Assembly (NCBI RefSeq): GCF_024707525.1
Contig: NZ_CP062231.1
Span: 3,596,001 to 3,660,000 of the forward strand
DNA from: Rhizobium sp. TH2
GTDB taxonomy: Bacteria > Pseudomonadota > Alphaproteobacteria > Rhizobiales > Rhizobiaceae
Direction: 5' to 3'
DNA length: 64,000 nucleotides
This document shows, piece by piece, positions 9,951-18,297 of the stretch. The notes beneath the pieces are model-generated. The model saw only the letters and a program-made list of their open reading frames with translations. It was not told where the DNA came from and did no database searches. Numbering within the stretch: position 1 is the first letter of the stretch; the number at the start of each line of letters is the position of its first letter. Both the position numbers and the translations under genes were made by a program.

Positions 9951-10670
9951 ATGAGATACTTGATTGTGACTGCCTGTCTCCTGTTCGGCTCCGTCGCACA
10001 AGCCGAAGACATCCATCTGGTAACGGAGGAATATCCACCCTTCGCCTTCCTCGAAGACGGCAAGTACAAAGGCTCCTCGGTCGACCAGGTGGAAATACTG
10101 ATGAAAGATGCAGGCCTCGATTATTCGATGGACATGATGCCATGGGCGCGGGCGCTGGCACTGGCCGAGAGGCAGCCCTTGCACTGCGTCTTCACCGCCG
10201 CACACAACGAGGAGCGCGACCCCCATTTCAAATGGATCGAACCCCTGCTCGCCGGCCGGACGCTTCTGATCCGCAAGGCCGGCTCGAAGATCGCTCCGAA
10301 GACCATCGACGAAGCCAAGGACTATCTCGTCGGCACCCAGCGTGATGACTTCACGGCTGACCTCCTGAAGAAACACGGCTTCGACAAGCTTGATCTCGCC
10401 GCCGATTTCAACCTGACGCTCAAGAAGCTGATGCTCGGCCGCATCGACCTGATGCCGATTTCCGAGGACTATTACGGAAAGCTCCGGAGCGAAGGCGCCA
10501 AGATCGAATCGACCCTAGTGCTCTCCGAACAGATCTATTCGATCGCCTGCAACAAGTCGGTGCCCGACGCCGATATCGCCAGGATGCAGGCGGGTCTGGA
10601 CAAGCTGATCGCCGACGGAACGCAAGCCGCCTTGATCAAGAAATACGGTCTCGACACCAAGAGCCAGTAA
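9951..10670 (+). CDS. Periplasmic solute-binding protein, SBP_bac_3 type
   Basis: The 239-residue product has a Sec signal peptide (MRYLIVTACLLFGSVAQAED) and the amino-acid-binding-protein pattern (TEEYPPFAFLEDGKYKGSSVD, ending LIADGTQAALIKKYGLD). The ATG at 9951 is preferred because GGGGA lies upstream and the signal peptide starts there; an ATG at 9927 overlaps the preceding stop and adds eight residues. No permease or ATPase gene is nearby. The coupling to a GGDEF-EAL gene suggests that it delivers a ligand signal to that protein rather than feeding a transporter. The ligand is unknown. Confidence 0.82.
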   Translation: MRYLIVTACLLFGSVAQAEDIHLVTEEYPPFAFLEDGKYKGSSVDQVEILMKDAGLDYSMDMMPWARALALAERQPLHCVFTAAHNEERDPHFKWIEPLLAGRTLLIRKAGSKIAPKTIDEAKDYLVGTQRDDFTADLLKKHGFDKLDLAADFNLTLKKLMLGRIDLMPISEDYYGKLRSEGAKIESTLVLSEQIYSIACNKSVPDADIARMQAGLDKLIADGTQAALIKKYGLDTKSQ

Positions 10671-10736
10671 GCGCGCTGTTGACACCAACCTCAATCTGCG
10701 TTTTTGAAAGACGCCTAAACAGACGAGGCGCTTTTC

Positions 10737-11435
10737 GTGTTCATTATCGCAGGGCTCGGCAATCCCGGCCGGCAATATCAGGATAACCGGCACAATATCG
10801 GCTTCATGGCGCTCGATGCGATCAAGCGCGCGCATTCCTTTTCGCCCTGGTCGAAGAAGTTCAAGTCGGAAATCTCCGAAGGCACGATCGGGACCGAGAA
10901 GGTTCTGCTGATGAAGCCGCAGACCTATATGAACCTCTCGGGCGACGCCATCGGCGATGCGATGCGCTTCTACAAGCTCGCAGCTGCCGACGTCATTGTC
11001 TTCCATGACGAACTCGACCTGCCCGCCGCCAAGGTGCGGGTGAAGGTCGGCGGCGGGAATGGCGGGCATAACGGGCTCAGGTCGATGGATGCCCATGTCG
11101 GCCGCGACTACAAGCGCGTCCGCCTCGGCATCGGCCATCCCGGCGTCAAGGACATGGTGAGCGGTCACGTGCTCGGCGACTTCCACAAGGTCGATCAGGA
11201 GTGGCTTGAACCTCTGCTGGAAGATATCGCTCGCAATGTCGAACTTCTGTTCACCGGCGATGGCAGCCAGTTCATGAACAAGCTGGTCGGCCAGTCCCCT
11301 GCCCCGAAGGCCGAGAAGCCGGCACCCAAGGCGCAGTCGCATATCCGGCAAGCGCGTGGGCCAGGGCGCCCAACTGTCGAGCCAACCGGCCCTATGGCGG
11401 CCATGTTAAAGAAGCTGCTCGGCAAGGGCGATTGA
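10737..11435 (+). CDS. pth: Peptidyl-tRNA hydrolase
   Basis: This enzyme frees tRNA from peptidyl-tRNA dropped by ribosomes. A GTG start gives the classic N-terminus [20 protein letters not shown], with the catalytic His at residue 19 and the Asn at 9. The motifs [18 protein letters not shown] and [13 protein letters not shown] are intact. The 232-residue length includes a rhizobial Pro/Lys-rich tail of about 40 residues. GAGG lies about ten bases before the GTG. In related genomes ychF follows directly; here 5.7 kb intervenes, starting with the ribosome-repair operon. Confidence 0.97.
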   Translation: MFIIAGLGNPGRQYQDNRHNIGFMALDAIKRAHSFSPWSKKFKSEISEGTIGTEKVLLMKPQTYMNLSGDAIGDAMRFYKLAAADVIVFHDELDLPAAKVRVKVGGGNGGHNGLRSMDAHVGRDYKRVRLGIGHPGVKDMVSGHVLGDFHKVDQEWLEPLLEDIARNVELLFTGDGSQFMNKLVGQSPAPKAEKPAPKAQSHIRQARGPGRPTVEPTGPMAAMLKKLLGKGD

Positions 11436-11511
11436 GCCAGCTCCCGCCTCGCCTCACCGTTGCAGTTCGGCAACAACCGACCGCCTAGCGCCATTTTTGA
11501 ATAAAACGGGT

Positions 11512-11539
11512 TTGCATTTCGTCAAATCGGGACTAATAC
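11512..11539 (+). promoter_or_regulatory. Candidate promoter of the rtcB-prfH leader
   Basis: TTGCAT (11512-11517) and TAATAC (11534-11539) are separated by 16 bp, a good housekeeping-type match. A start near 11546 would give a leader of about 165 nt before rtcB, carrying a small hairpin (GGGCC/GGCCC, 11549-11562), a 13-codon ORF and two more hairpins. Confidence 0.5.
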
Positions 11540-11587
11540 GCGACATCCGGGCCATTCGGCCCCTGATTTACGAGACAGGAGCGCGCA

Positions 11588-11629
11588 ATGAGCACTATTG
11601 CTAGCCGCCCTACGGGGCTTTGCGGCTGA
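11588..11629 (+). CDS. Candidate 13-codon leader peptide upstream of rtcB
   Basis: An ATG at 11588 is preceded by ACAGGAG, seven bases upstream, and is read as MSTIASRPTGLCG before TGA 11627-11629. The ORF sits on the leader between the candidate promoter and rtcB. Its second half is an inverted repeat (AGCCGC 11603-11608 with GCGGCT 11622-11627), so a translating ribosome would open that stem. A second hairpin begins right after the stop codon. The layout resembles a translation-sensing attenuator. Whether the peptide is made is unproven. Confidence 0.4.
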   Translation: MSTIASRPTGLCG

Positions 11630-11663
11630 TCAGCGTTTGATACGCTGAGCATCGTTTTGTTCT
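11602..11663 (+). promoter_or_regulatory. Structured leader with attenuator-like hairpins before rtcB
   Basis: Hairpin 1 pairs AGCCGC (11603-11608) with GCGGCT (11622-11627). An alternative inside it is GCCC-TACG-GGGC (11607-11618), which has a stable UNCG-type loop. Hairpin 2 pairs TCAGCGT (11630-11636) with ACGCTGA (11642-11648) and is followed, after six bases, by TTTTGTT, a weak terminator-like tail. GCTGATCAGC (11625-11634) is also a perfect palindrome linking the two. The segment 11602-11632 resembles the 3-prime end of alphaproteobacterial 16S rRNA. Regulation is inferred from layout only. Confidence 0.4.
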
Positions 11664-11712
11664 GAACTGGCCGCCATGGCCGGACGTCAATCCGTATTCG
11701 GAAATCAAAATC

Positions 11713-12918
11713 ATGGGCAATCCTTCAGGGGGCGAAATCCCCTTTGACGCGTCTTCGCGCGACCGCGCGATTGCACGTTTCTACTCCTCCGCGACCTGGA
11801 TCGAAGGCGCGGCCGAGAAACAGCTCCACGATGTCGCGGCCTTGGCGGGCATGATGTCGGTCGCTGCGTTCCCCGACCTCCACCCGGGCAAATACGGCCC
11901 GGTGGGCATGGCGGCACGCAGTGACCGGCTCTATCCCCAGCTTGTCGGCAACGATATCGGCTGCGGCATGTCCTTCTTCGAACTCGATCTTCCCCTCCGG
12001 AAGCTCAAGATCGACAAGGCTGCCAACCAGTTGCGCGGACTCGAGGACATCGAACTCGGCGACCCCGCCGAGCGCCTCGAAGCATCAGGCATGGCGGGCG
12101 ATTACTTCACCGGCGCACTCGGTACGATCGGCGGCGGCAATCACTTCTGTGAATTGCAGGCCGTTGAGGACGCCGTGGATGGCGCAGGCGTGGACCGGCA
12201 GCGGCTTTACCTGCTTGTCCATTCCGGCTCGCGCGCACTCGGCGCATCCGTCTTCGGCGATGTGATCGCCGCCAACGGCTCCATGCCCGAAGGGCTGGAA
12301 ATCGGCACGGAAGCGGCCGTGGCCTACATGCTGGATCATCAGTCGGCACTCGCCTGGGCGAGCCTCAACCGGCAGATGATTGCCGAGCGTGCCGCCACGG
12401 CGCTCCGCGCCGACCTGAGGCTCGTGGCCGACGTACCGCACAATCTCGTGCAGCTCACCGGCAACGGCGTAGTGCACTACAAGGGCGCGGCGCATGTCGC
12501 GCCCGGTGCGCTCGCGCCTGTCGCCGGCTCGCGCGCCACACTGAGCCATCTGGTGCTAGCACTGGATGGGGTGGAGGCCTCGCTCGAAGCCATCTCGCAT
12601 GGCGCCGGGCGCAAGTACGACCGCAAATCGATGCACGGTCGTGCCGGCGCCAACCGGTCGGAGCGCGAGGCGCTGATGACCAATGAATGGGGCGGCATCG
12701 CGATCTGCGACGACCGAGACCTGGTGATCGAAGAAGCTGCCGGTGCCTACAAGGATGCCGGCAAGGTGGTGGCCGACCTCGCAAGCTTCGGGCTGATCGA
12801 GCCGGTCGCCACCATGCGACCGCTGGTGACCTACAAGGCAGCAAGAATGGAAGAGGCCCCGCCTGCGCTCGATTGGAAGCGCGAGCGGACATTCGCAAGG
12901 AGGCGTAACAATGGATGA
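11713..12918 (+). CDS. rtcB: RtcB-family RNA ligase (RtcB2 type, PrfH-linked)
   Basis: RtcB ligases join RNA ends carrying 3-prime phosphate or cyclic phosphate and 5-prime hydroxyl, using Mn and GTP. The 401-residue product keeps the metal and GTP motifs [20 protein letters not shown] (79-86), GGGNHF (140-145) and HSGSR (170-174). It also keeps DVPHNL (240-245) and the SHGAGR motif (295-300) that holds the guanylylated His. The start MGNPSGG is typical of this subfamily. The gene overlaps prfH by 8 bp (ATGGATGA), so the two are translationally coupled. In the PrfH-linked form, the published role is religation of 16S rRNA cut at the decoding centre. It is distinct from the rtcA-linked RtcB. 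Confidence 0.95.
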   Translation: MGNPSGGEIPFDASSRDRAIARFYSSATWIEGAAEKQLHDVAALAGMMSVAAFPDLHPGKYGPVGMAARSDRLYPQLVGNDIGCGMSFFELDLPLRKLKIDKAANQLRGLEDIELGDPAERLEASGMAGDYFTGALGTIGGGNHFCELQAVEDAVDGAGVDRQRLYLLVHSGSRALGASVFGDVIAANGSMPEGLEIGTEAAVAYMLDHQSALAWASLNRQMIAERAATALRADLRLVADVPHNLVQLTGNGVVHYKGAAHVAPGALAPVAGSRATLSHLVLALDGVEASLEAISHGAGRKYDRKSMHGRAGANRSEREALMTNEWGGIAICDDRDLVIEEAAGAYKDAGKVVADLASFGLIEPVATMRPLVTYKAARMEEAPPALDWKRERTFARRRNNG

Positions 12919-13528
12919 GACGTCACTTTTTCTGACCTCGGGAAATGGTCCGGTGGAATGCCGGGCCGCCCTTTCCGAACTGATCGAAATCCTCAAGGTC
13001 GAAGCCTGGAACGGCGGGCTTCGCTCCGAGATCGCGCTCGGCCCGCAGCCGGACGCGCACGGCCCGAAATCGGCCATCGTCACGCTCAGCGGCGATGGCG
13101 CGCAGGCCTTCGCGCGGCGCTATCACGGTACGGTCCAGTTCATCTTCAAGAGCCGGATCAGGCCGGGTCACAAGCGCCAGAACTGGTTCGTCGGCGTCAA
13201 GCCGATCGACCTCTCGGCGCTCGAACCCGAAACGGAGAATATCCGCATCGAGGACCTGCGCTTCGAGACGCTGCGCGCCGGCGGTCCGGGTGGTCAGCAC
13301 CAGAACACGACCGACAGCGCCGTGCGGGCAACCCACATGCCGAGCGGCATCACGGTCGTCTGCCGGGATGAGCGTTCCCAGCACCGCAACAAGGCGCTCG
13401 CCATCAGGCGGCTCGCCGGCATGCTCGACCTGCTGGCGGTGCGCCGGGAACAGGATGTGAAAGCATCTCTCTTCATGGCAAGCAAGGATCTGGAACGCGG
13501 CAACGCGGTCAGGGTGTTCAGGCTATAA
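12911..13528 (+). CDS. prfH: Peptide chain release factor H
   Basis: PrfH is a short class-I release-factor paralogue that lacks the stop-codon-reading domain of PrfA and PrfB. The 205-residue product has the peptidyl-hydrolysis GGQ motif ([19 protein letters not shown] at 127-129) and no domain for codon recognition. Published work on this pair holds that PrfH frees the peptide from ribosomes whose 16S rRNA has been cut in the decoding centre, so that RtcB can reseal it. The gene starts inside the end of rtcB and is followed by a perfect stem-loop. It is shorter than prfB (about 350 codons) and is not a fragment of it. Confidence 0.95.
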   Translation: MDETSLFLTSGNGPVECRAALSELIEILKVEAWNGGLRSEIALGPQPDAHGPKSAIVTLSGDGAQAFARRYHGTVQFIFKSRIRPGHKRQNWFVGVKPIDLSALEPETENIRIEDLRFETLRAGGPGGQHQNTTDSAVRATHMPSGITVVCRDERSQHRNKALAIRRLAGMLDLLAVRREQDVKASLFMASKDLERGNAVRVFRL

Positions 13529-13531
13529 GGA

Positions 13532-13555
13532 GGTATCGCGGATCGCCGCGATACC
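13532..13555. terminator. Perfect stem-loop between convergent genes
   Basis: GGTATCGCGG and CCGCGATACC form a 10-bp perfect stem with an ATCG loop, four bases past the prfH stop and nine bases before the stop of the convergent gene. There is no U-run on either strand, so it may stabilise 3-prime ends rather than terminate by itself. Confidence 0.5.
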
Positions 13556-13563
13556 CGATCTCA

Positions 13564-13944
13564 CTACCATCTGGCCTCGCCGAGACGGCGGACGAAAAGC
13601 TCACCCACCCAGGCAAAGACCGCATCCGCAGCGTGGGCGAAGGCAAGCGCGATCTCCGTCGAAAGCAGCATCGCGCCCCAGCCGAGCACCAGTAAGGAAA
13701 GCACCGCGATCTTGAGGTTCCTGCCGCTGTCGAGCTTATAATACCCGGCCTCGTCATACTCGGTACCGAACACCCAGTCGTCGGCATCGTAGCCGTCGCT
13801 GATCGCCATATCCATCAAGGGCTTGTCGGAAAGCCTGTCCGGATAGACGTTGAAGACGGCGCGCGAGACATGGGCCACCGCGCCGAAAAGCACGAAGCAC
13901 ATACCGGCTAGTAGATAGTACCAAAGGCCAACGAGAACCTGCAT
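13564..13944 (-). CDS. Small membrane protein of unknown function
   Basis: The product is 126 residues. It has an N-terminal hydrophobic helix (about 3-27), an acidic loop (about 45-70, YDADDWVFGTEYDEAGYY), then a long hydrophobic stretch (about 77-116) that could make one or two spans. The start MQVLVGLWYYLLAG is preceded by weak purines only. No family is recognised. It is convergent with prfH and divergent from prmB. I infer an inner-membrane location from hydrophobicity alone. Confidence 0.65.
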   Translation of the reverse strand: MQVLVGLWYYLLAGMCFVLFGAVAHVSRAVFNVYPDRLSDKPLMDMAISDGYDADDWVFGTEYDEAGYYKLDSGRNLKIAVLSLLVLGWGAMLLSTEIALAFAHAADAVFAWVGELFVRRLGEARW

Positions 13945-14042
13945 GATTGGAATCTAACCGGATATCGGCAAAATTGCGTTAAAGCCCCGGTTTCAATTTT
14001 CGCGAACCGCATGTATCGATGGCCCGCCAGATGGAGGAACGT

Positions 14043-14978
14043 ATGAAAGAGATTTCAATCGCTGATGAGCTTTTCACCGTTCGCGACTTCTGGCGCTATG
14101 CGATCAGCCGCTTCCAGGCCGCGAAGCTCAGCTTCGGCCATGGCACCACGACGGCGACCGACGACGCCGCATTCCTGGTGCTCGATTCGCTCGACCTGCC
14201 CATCGACACGCTCGACCCGTTTCTCGATGCCAGGCTGACCACGGCAGAGCGCAGATTGCTCACTGAGCGGATCGATGCCCGCGTGACGACCCGCAAGCCA
14301 TCGGCCTATCTCACCGGCCGTTCCTATATCCAGGGCATCCGCTTTTATGTCGACGAACGGGTCATCGTGCCGCGCTCCTTCATCGGCGAGATCCTGTTTT
14401 CGGAATATGGCGGCGAGGAAGAGTCGCTCTATCTTCCTGATCGCTTCGGCGTCGAAAGCGTGGTCGATATCTGCACTGGCTCCGGCTGCCTTGCGGTGAT
14501 CGCGGCTGGCTTGTTTCCCAATGCCGAAGTCGACGCGGTCGACTTGTCGCCCGACGCGTTGGAAGTCGCAAGGATCAACGTCACGGACCACGAATTCTCG
14601 GAGCGCCTGACGCTTTACCAGGGAAATCTTTTCGCACCGCTCAAGGGCAAGACCTACGATCTCATCATCACCAACCCGCCCTATGTCGATCACGACGAAA
14701 TGGCGGTGCTGCCCGAGGAGTACCGGCGCGAGCCCGCCATAGCGCTCGACGGCGGCCCCGATGGCCTCGACCTCGTCCGCAGCATCCTCTCGCAGGCGCC
14801 CAAGCACCTCAATCCGGGTGGCGGGATGATCTGCGAGATCGGCACCGGCCGCGAGATTCTGGAAGAGGAATATCCCGACCTCGACTTCTTCTGGCTGGAC
14901 ACGGCGGAGAGCCAGGGCGAAGTGTTCTGGATCACGGCCGAGGCGCTGGGCGTGGGCGAGAAGAAGAAGCGGAAATGA
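14043..14978 (+). CDS. prmB: Ribosomal protein uL3 glutamine N5-methyltransferase
   Basis: PrmB methylates a Gln of ribosomal protein L3, aiding 50S assembly. The ATG at 14043 has GGAGG five bases upstream; an ATG at 14019 would add eight residues and has no such site. The 311-residue product has the SAM-binding motif VVDICTGSGCLAV and the catalytic NPPY motif (211-214) of HemK-type glutamine methyltransferases. It differs from PrmC by its longer N-terminal domain and the block GRSYIQGIRFYVDERVIVPR. The stop overlaps the next start (ATGA), so the downstream small gene is probably coupled. Confidence 0.93.
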   Translation: MKEISIADELFTVRDFWRYAISRFQAAKLSFGHGTTTATDDAAFLVLDSLDLPIDTLDPFLDARLTTAERRLLTERIDARVTTRKPSAYLTGRSYIQGIRFYVDERVIVPRSFIGEILFSEYGGEEESLYLPDRFGVESVVDICTGSGCLAVIAAGLFPNAEVDAVDLSPDALEVARINVTDHEFSERLTLYQGNLFAPLKGKTYDLIITNPPYVDHDEMAVLPEEYRREPAIALDGGPDGLDLVRSILSQAPKHLNPGGGMICEIGTGREILEEEYPDLDFFWLDTAESQGEVFWITAEALGVGEKKKRK

Positions 14979-15340
14979 GCGAACATAGTCCAATGCCCGG
15001 AATAGACGAGGCCCGCATCTGGGACATCGTCAATCAAGGCTGGCTCGATATGTCGCCCTCCCAAAAGCAATTCTGGGAATTCATCAGGATCGATCCAGAA
15101 CAATGGCTAGCCGACCCGTACAAGTACCGTCCGCAAATGGCGTGGGTGGTTGCCGTCATCGGTCACCATGTGATCTGGTACAATGAATGCTGGTTCGGCG
15201 ACCAACTGGACGGAATGGACAGCGGATTCGGCTGCTCCAACTATACGACCCACGGCAAGATTGGTTCTCACTTTTCAAGGCTGGACACGCTCTTGTCGAA
15301 CGCGGTCCAAACGATCTTGCACAAAGTTCGGCCGACCTGA
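14975..15340 (+). CDS. Small protein of unknown function coupled to prmB
   Basis: The 121-residue product starts in an ATGA overlap with the prmB stop. It is rich in Trp and His (WDIVNQGWLDM, FWEFIRIDPEQWL, VVAVIGHHVIWYNECWFGD) and has a Gly-rich turn DGMDSGFGC. There is no signal peptide or clear membrane span. Its base composition is a little less GC-rich than prmB. I do not recognise a domain. It is convergent with clpS, with two bases between the stops, leaving no room for a terminator hairpin. Confidence 0.65.
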   Translation: MSEHSPMPGIDEARIWDIVNQGWLDMSPSQKQFWEFIRIDPEQWLADPYKYRPQMAWVVAVIGHHVIWYNECWFGDQLDGMDSGFGCSNYTTHGKIGSHFSRLDTLLSNAVQTILHKVRPT

Positions 15341-15342
15341 GC

Positions 15343-15654
15343 CTACTCCTCCGGCTCCGCCGTAAGCATCAGTGGAAACCCCGCATCCTTGGCATAGTCC
15401 ATCGCTTCCTTGACCTTGGTCTCGGCAATGTCCCTGGCATAGACCGCGACCACGCACGAACCCTTCTGGTGCGCCGTGATCATGATGCGGTAGGCGACGG
15501 CGTCGCCGGTCTTGAATACCGCCTGCAGGATCATTTGGACGAATTCGCGCGGCGTATAGTCGTCGTTGAATAAAATGACCTTGTAGAGCTTGGGCTTATC
15601 GACCTTGGGAATGACCTTGGTCTTCGGTGTGATGACAATGTCGTCTTGGCTCAT
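15343..15654 (-). CDS. clpS: ATP-dependent Clp protease adaptor ClpS
   Basis: ClpS binds destabilising N-terminal residues and hands N-degron substrates to ClpAP. The 103-residue product carries the core motif LYKVILFNDDYTPREFVQMI, with the DDYTP substrate-pocket residues, and the C-terminal block GFPLMLTAEPE. The start at 15654 gives the expected short basic N-terminal tail; the longer frame to 15879 is not convincing. Rhizobia often carry two ClpS proteins. This one is not beside clpA and looks like the ClpS2 form, which is inference. Confidence 0.92.
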   Translation of the reverse strand: MSQDDIVITPKTKVIPKVDKPKLYKVILFNDDYTPREFVQMILQAVFKTGDAVAYRIMITAHQKGSCVVAVYARDIAETKVKEAMDYAKDAGFPLMLTAEPEE

Positions 15655-15788
15655 CGGCGTCGGTCCCGCGATGACAATGGATGTAAGGATTTGAAAGAGC
15701 TGGCGCGGGCACCATATCAGGAGCCCGCGCCGACCGATATATTGCACCGCAAACGCGGATTTTTCAAGTGACTTCCGCTCGGGTCTCG

Positions 15789-16817
15789 TCAGAGCCAGCC
15801 GCGCTTCTTGAAATACAGGAACGGCATGACCGCCGAGAGCAGCATCAGCAGGATGGCCCACGGATAGCCCAACACCCATTTGAGCTCCGGCATGACGTCG
15901 AAATTCATGCCATAGATCGAGGCGACCAGCGTCGGCGGCAGGAAGACGACAGACGCCACCGTGAAGATCTTGATGATCTGGTTCTGTTCGAGGTTGATCA
16001 GGCCGAGCGTCGCGTCGAGCAGAAAATTGATCTTGGCCGACAGCGACGCCGCATGCTCGCCGAGCGAACCGGCGTCGCGCTGGATCAGCTTGATGCGTTG
16101 CCGCGACTCCTAGGAGATCTTGCGCGCGTCGGTTTCGAGCGCCAGATGATAGGCGGTCAGGCGCGCGATGCTGACAAGGCTTTCACGCACCATCGACAGG
16201 AAATCTCCCTTCCGCCCGATCTGCTCGATCAGCGACTGGAGATCGCGCGTCTTCTTGGTGGCATTGGCCGCCTTGTTGCGGAACACGTCGCGCGAAATGC
16301 CGTCGATCTCGTTGGCCAGCCGCTCGAGCGTATCCGCCATCCGGTCTATCAAGGCTTCGAGCAGTCCGATCATCACGGATTCGCCGGCAGCGGAAGATGC
16401 CCCAACGCCATTCGACCGCTGCACCCGGCTTGCGAAGATGTCGAACGGCTTGTGTTCGGCATAACGAATGGTCACGAGGCACGCATCCTTCAGCACGAAG
16501 GTAATCGGCGTCTTGCTGGGATCATCGCCCTCCAGCCCGGTCAGCGCGGTGATGGTCATGAAGTCCGCACCATCCTCGTAATAGAGGCGCGCGGATAGCT
16601 CGATCTCTTCCATCTCGTCGCGGGTCGGGATGGAGATCGCAAATCGTGCCTCCACCGCCCCGTTTTCGGCGGCTTGCGGATTGACGAGATCGTACCAGAC
16701 CGGCAGCTGTGGCCGGCTCAGTACCTGCGCGGCCGCCTGGGTATTGGGTTTGGAAAACGAAGCCATTGCTTCGACGAGGGCCAGATGATCGGCCTCGCGT
16801 GCGTAGATGCGCAGCAT
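15789..16817 (-). pseudogene. corA: corA-like Mg/Co transporter split by an in-frame amber codon
   Basis: The 343-codon frame (342 sense codons if the TAG is ignored) begins MLRIYAREADHLAL after AGGAGA and is open to residue 235. There TAG (16112-16110) follows DARKIS; the frame then resumes with [12 protein letters not shown] and runs to TGA at 15789. The part after the TAG holds everything needed for transport: the long helix, the YGMN pore motif and two membrane helices (about [17 protein letters not shown]), ending FKKRGWL. A single A-to-T change in an AAG Lys codon would explain the stop. Without readthrough the product is a soluble N-domain. A small inverted repeat (GACAGG/CCTGTC, 16830-16848) lies in the leader. 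A sequencing error is possible. Confidence 0.85.
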
Positions 16818-17123
16818 GTAACTCTCCTTGACAGGTCAGTGGCCTGTCCTGAGAGCGACCCCTCAGAGATCACATTGCCGGAACAGGCGTGATTATTGAC
16901 GCCGAACTTCGACTGTCGGGGTTCATCGGGGTTGTCCTTTTGAAGGGCGGCACGGAAACTGTGCCGCTGGAATTCGCTATGCGCCGGCAGCCACATGCAG
17001 TCAATGCCTTTCTGCGTGCGGGCGCCCGGGGCACTCATATTTCGCCGTGGTCTCTTGACCTTGACGGGACCATTGCCCATAGGCAGGGGCACAACGAGAT
17101 CAATAGAACCGAGCATCACTCCC
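16818..17123. other. Intergenic region between corA and ychF
   Basis: This 306-bp stretch holds the divergent 5-prime regions of corA and ychF. Visible features are the GACAGG/CCTGTC hairpin near corA and a small GGCAC/GTGCC hairpin. An open frame at 16889-17134 overlaps the ychF start and has no ribosome-binding site, so I do not call it a gene. No tRNA or riboswitch is recognisable. Confidence 0.5.
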
Positions 17124-18227
17124 ATGGGCTTTAAATGCGGAATCGTCGGGCTGCCGAATGTCGGCAAGTCCACTCTCTTCAACGCGCTGACCAGGACGGC
17201 GGCGGCGCAGGCCGCCAACTATCCGTTCTGCACCATCGAGCCGAACACCGGCGAAGTGGCGGTGCCCGATCCGCGCCTGCAGAAGCTGGCAAAGATCGCC
17301 GGTTCCAAGGAAATCATTCCGACCCGCATCTCCTTCGTCGATATCGCCGGCCTGGTGCGCGGCGCCTCGAAGGGCGAGGGCCTGGGCAACAAGTTCCTCG
17401 CCAATATCCGCGAAGTCGATGCCGTGGTCCACGTGCTGCGTTGCTTCGAGGATGACGACATCACTCATGTCGAAGGCCGCATCAATCCGGTTGGCGATGC
17501 CGATACGATCGAGACGGAGCTGATGCTCGCCGACCTCGAAAGCCTGGAGCGCCGCGTCGATCAGACCCGCAAGCGTGCTTCCAGCAAGGACAAGGAGTCC
17601 TTGGCGCAGCTCCCGATCATGGAGGCCGTGGTCAAGCTGCTCAACGACGGCAAGCCCGCCCGCCTGCTGCTCAAGACACTCGCAGCCGACGAGATCGAGA
17701 TTCTCAAGGGCCTGAACCTGCTCACCTCGCATCCGGTCCTATATGTCTGCAACGTCGCTGAAGCCGATGCCGCCACCGGCAACGAACACACGAAGGCCGT
17801 CGAGAAGATGGCCGCTGAACAGGGCGCGGAATGCGTCACCATCTCGGCCGCGATCGAGGCGGAAGTCGCCCAGCTTCCCGACGAAGAGTCGAAAGAATTC
17901 CTCGAAGCGCTGGGCCTGCACGAAGCCGGCCTCGACCAACTTATCCGCGCCGGCTACTACCTGCTCCACCTGATCACCTATTTCACGGTCGGCCCTAAGG
18001 AGACCCGCGCCTGGACCATCCCGCGCGGCACCAAGGCGCCGGCTGCGGCGGGCGTCATCCACACCGATTTCGAACGCGGCTTCATCCGCGCCTTCACCAT
18101 CGGCTATGACGATTTCGTCACCCTCGGCGGCGAAGTGCCCGCCAAGGAAGCCGGCAAGGCCCGCGACGAAGGCAAGGAATATGTCGTCGCAGACGGCGAT
18201 GTAATCCATTTCCGGTTCAATACCTGA
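17124..18227 (+). CDS. ychF: Redox-regulated ATPase YchF (Obg-like)
   Basis: YchF is a ribosome-associated P-loop ATPase of the Obg family. The 367-residue product starts [19 protein letters not shown], with the P-loop at about 8-16. It has the G3 motif [17 protein letters not shown], the altered G4 motif NVAEAD that favours ATP, a coiled-coil insert (about [18 protein letters not shown]) and a C-terminal TGS domain. The ATG at 17124 gives the invariant start; the open frame upstream is not used. It normally follows pth in rhizobia, and 5.7 kb now separates them. Confidence 0.97.
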   Translation: MGFKCGIVGLPNVGKSTLFNALTRTAAAQAANYPFCTIEPNTGEVAVPDPRLQKLAKIAGSKEIIPTRISFVDIAGLVRGASKGEGLGNKFLANIREVDAVVHVLRCFEDDDITHVEGRINPVGDADTIETELMLADLESLERRVDQTRKRASSKDKESLAQLPIMEAVVKLLNDGKPARLLLKTLAADEIEILKGLNLLTSHPVLYVCNVAEADAATGNEHTKAVEKMAAEQGAECVTISAAIEAEVAQLPDEESKEFLEALGLHEAGLDQLIRAGYYLLHLITYFTVGPKETRAWTIPRGTKAPAAAGVIHTDFERGFIRAFTIGYDDFVTLGGEVPAKEAGKARDEGKEYVVADGDVIHFRFNT

Positions 18228-18297
18228 GAAGACTTCTCAGCACATAAAGCTACGCGAAAGGATTGGCGGATAGGCTCTCGGCGAAACGAGAGCCGAA

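Noticed and set aside
8212..10161. A 649-codon open frame antisense to the GGDEF-EAL gene
   Set aside because: It is the long shadow expected opposite a high-GC gene. It has no ribosome-binding site and a charged, low-complexity composition.
11609..11617. CCTACGGGG in the rtcB leader as the 16S primer-site sequence
   Set aside because: The short match to the mid-16S region is common by chance. The similarity to the 16S 3-prime end over more than 30 bases is the one worth testing.
12911..13528. prfH as a truncated prfB pseudogene
   Set aside because: The length, intact GGQ and coupling to rtcB match true PrfH.
16889..17134. An 81-codon ORF ending inside ychF
   Set aside because: It has no ribosome-binding site, overlaps the ychF start, and has no recognisable features.
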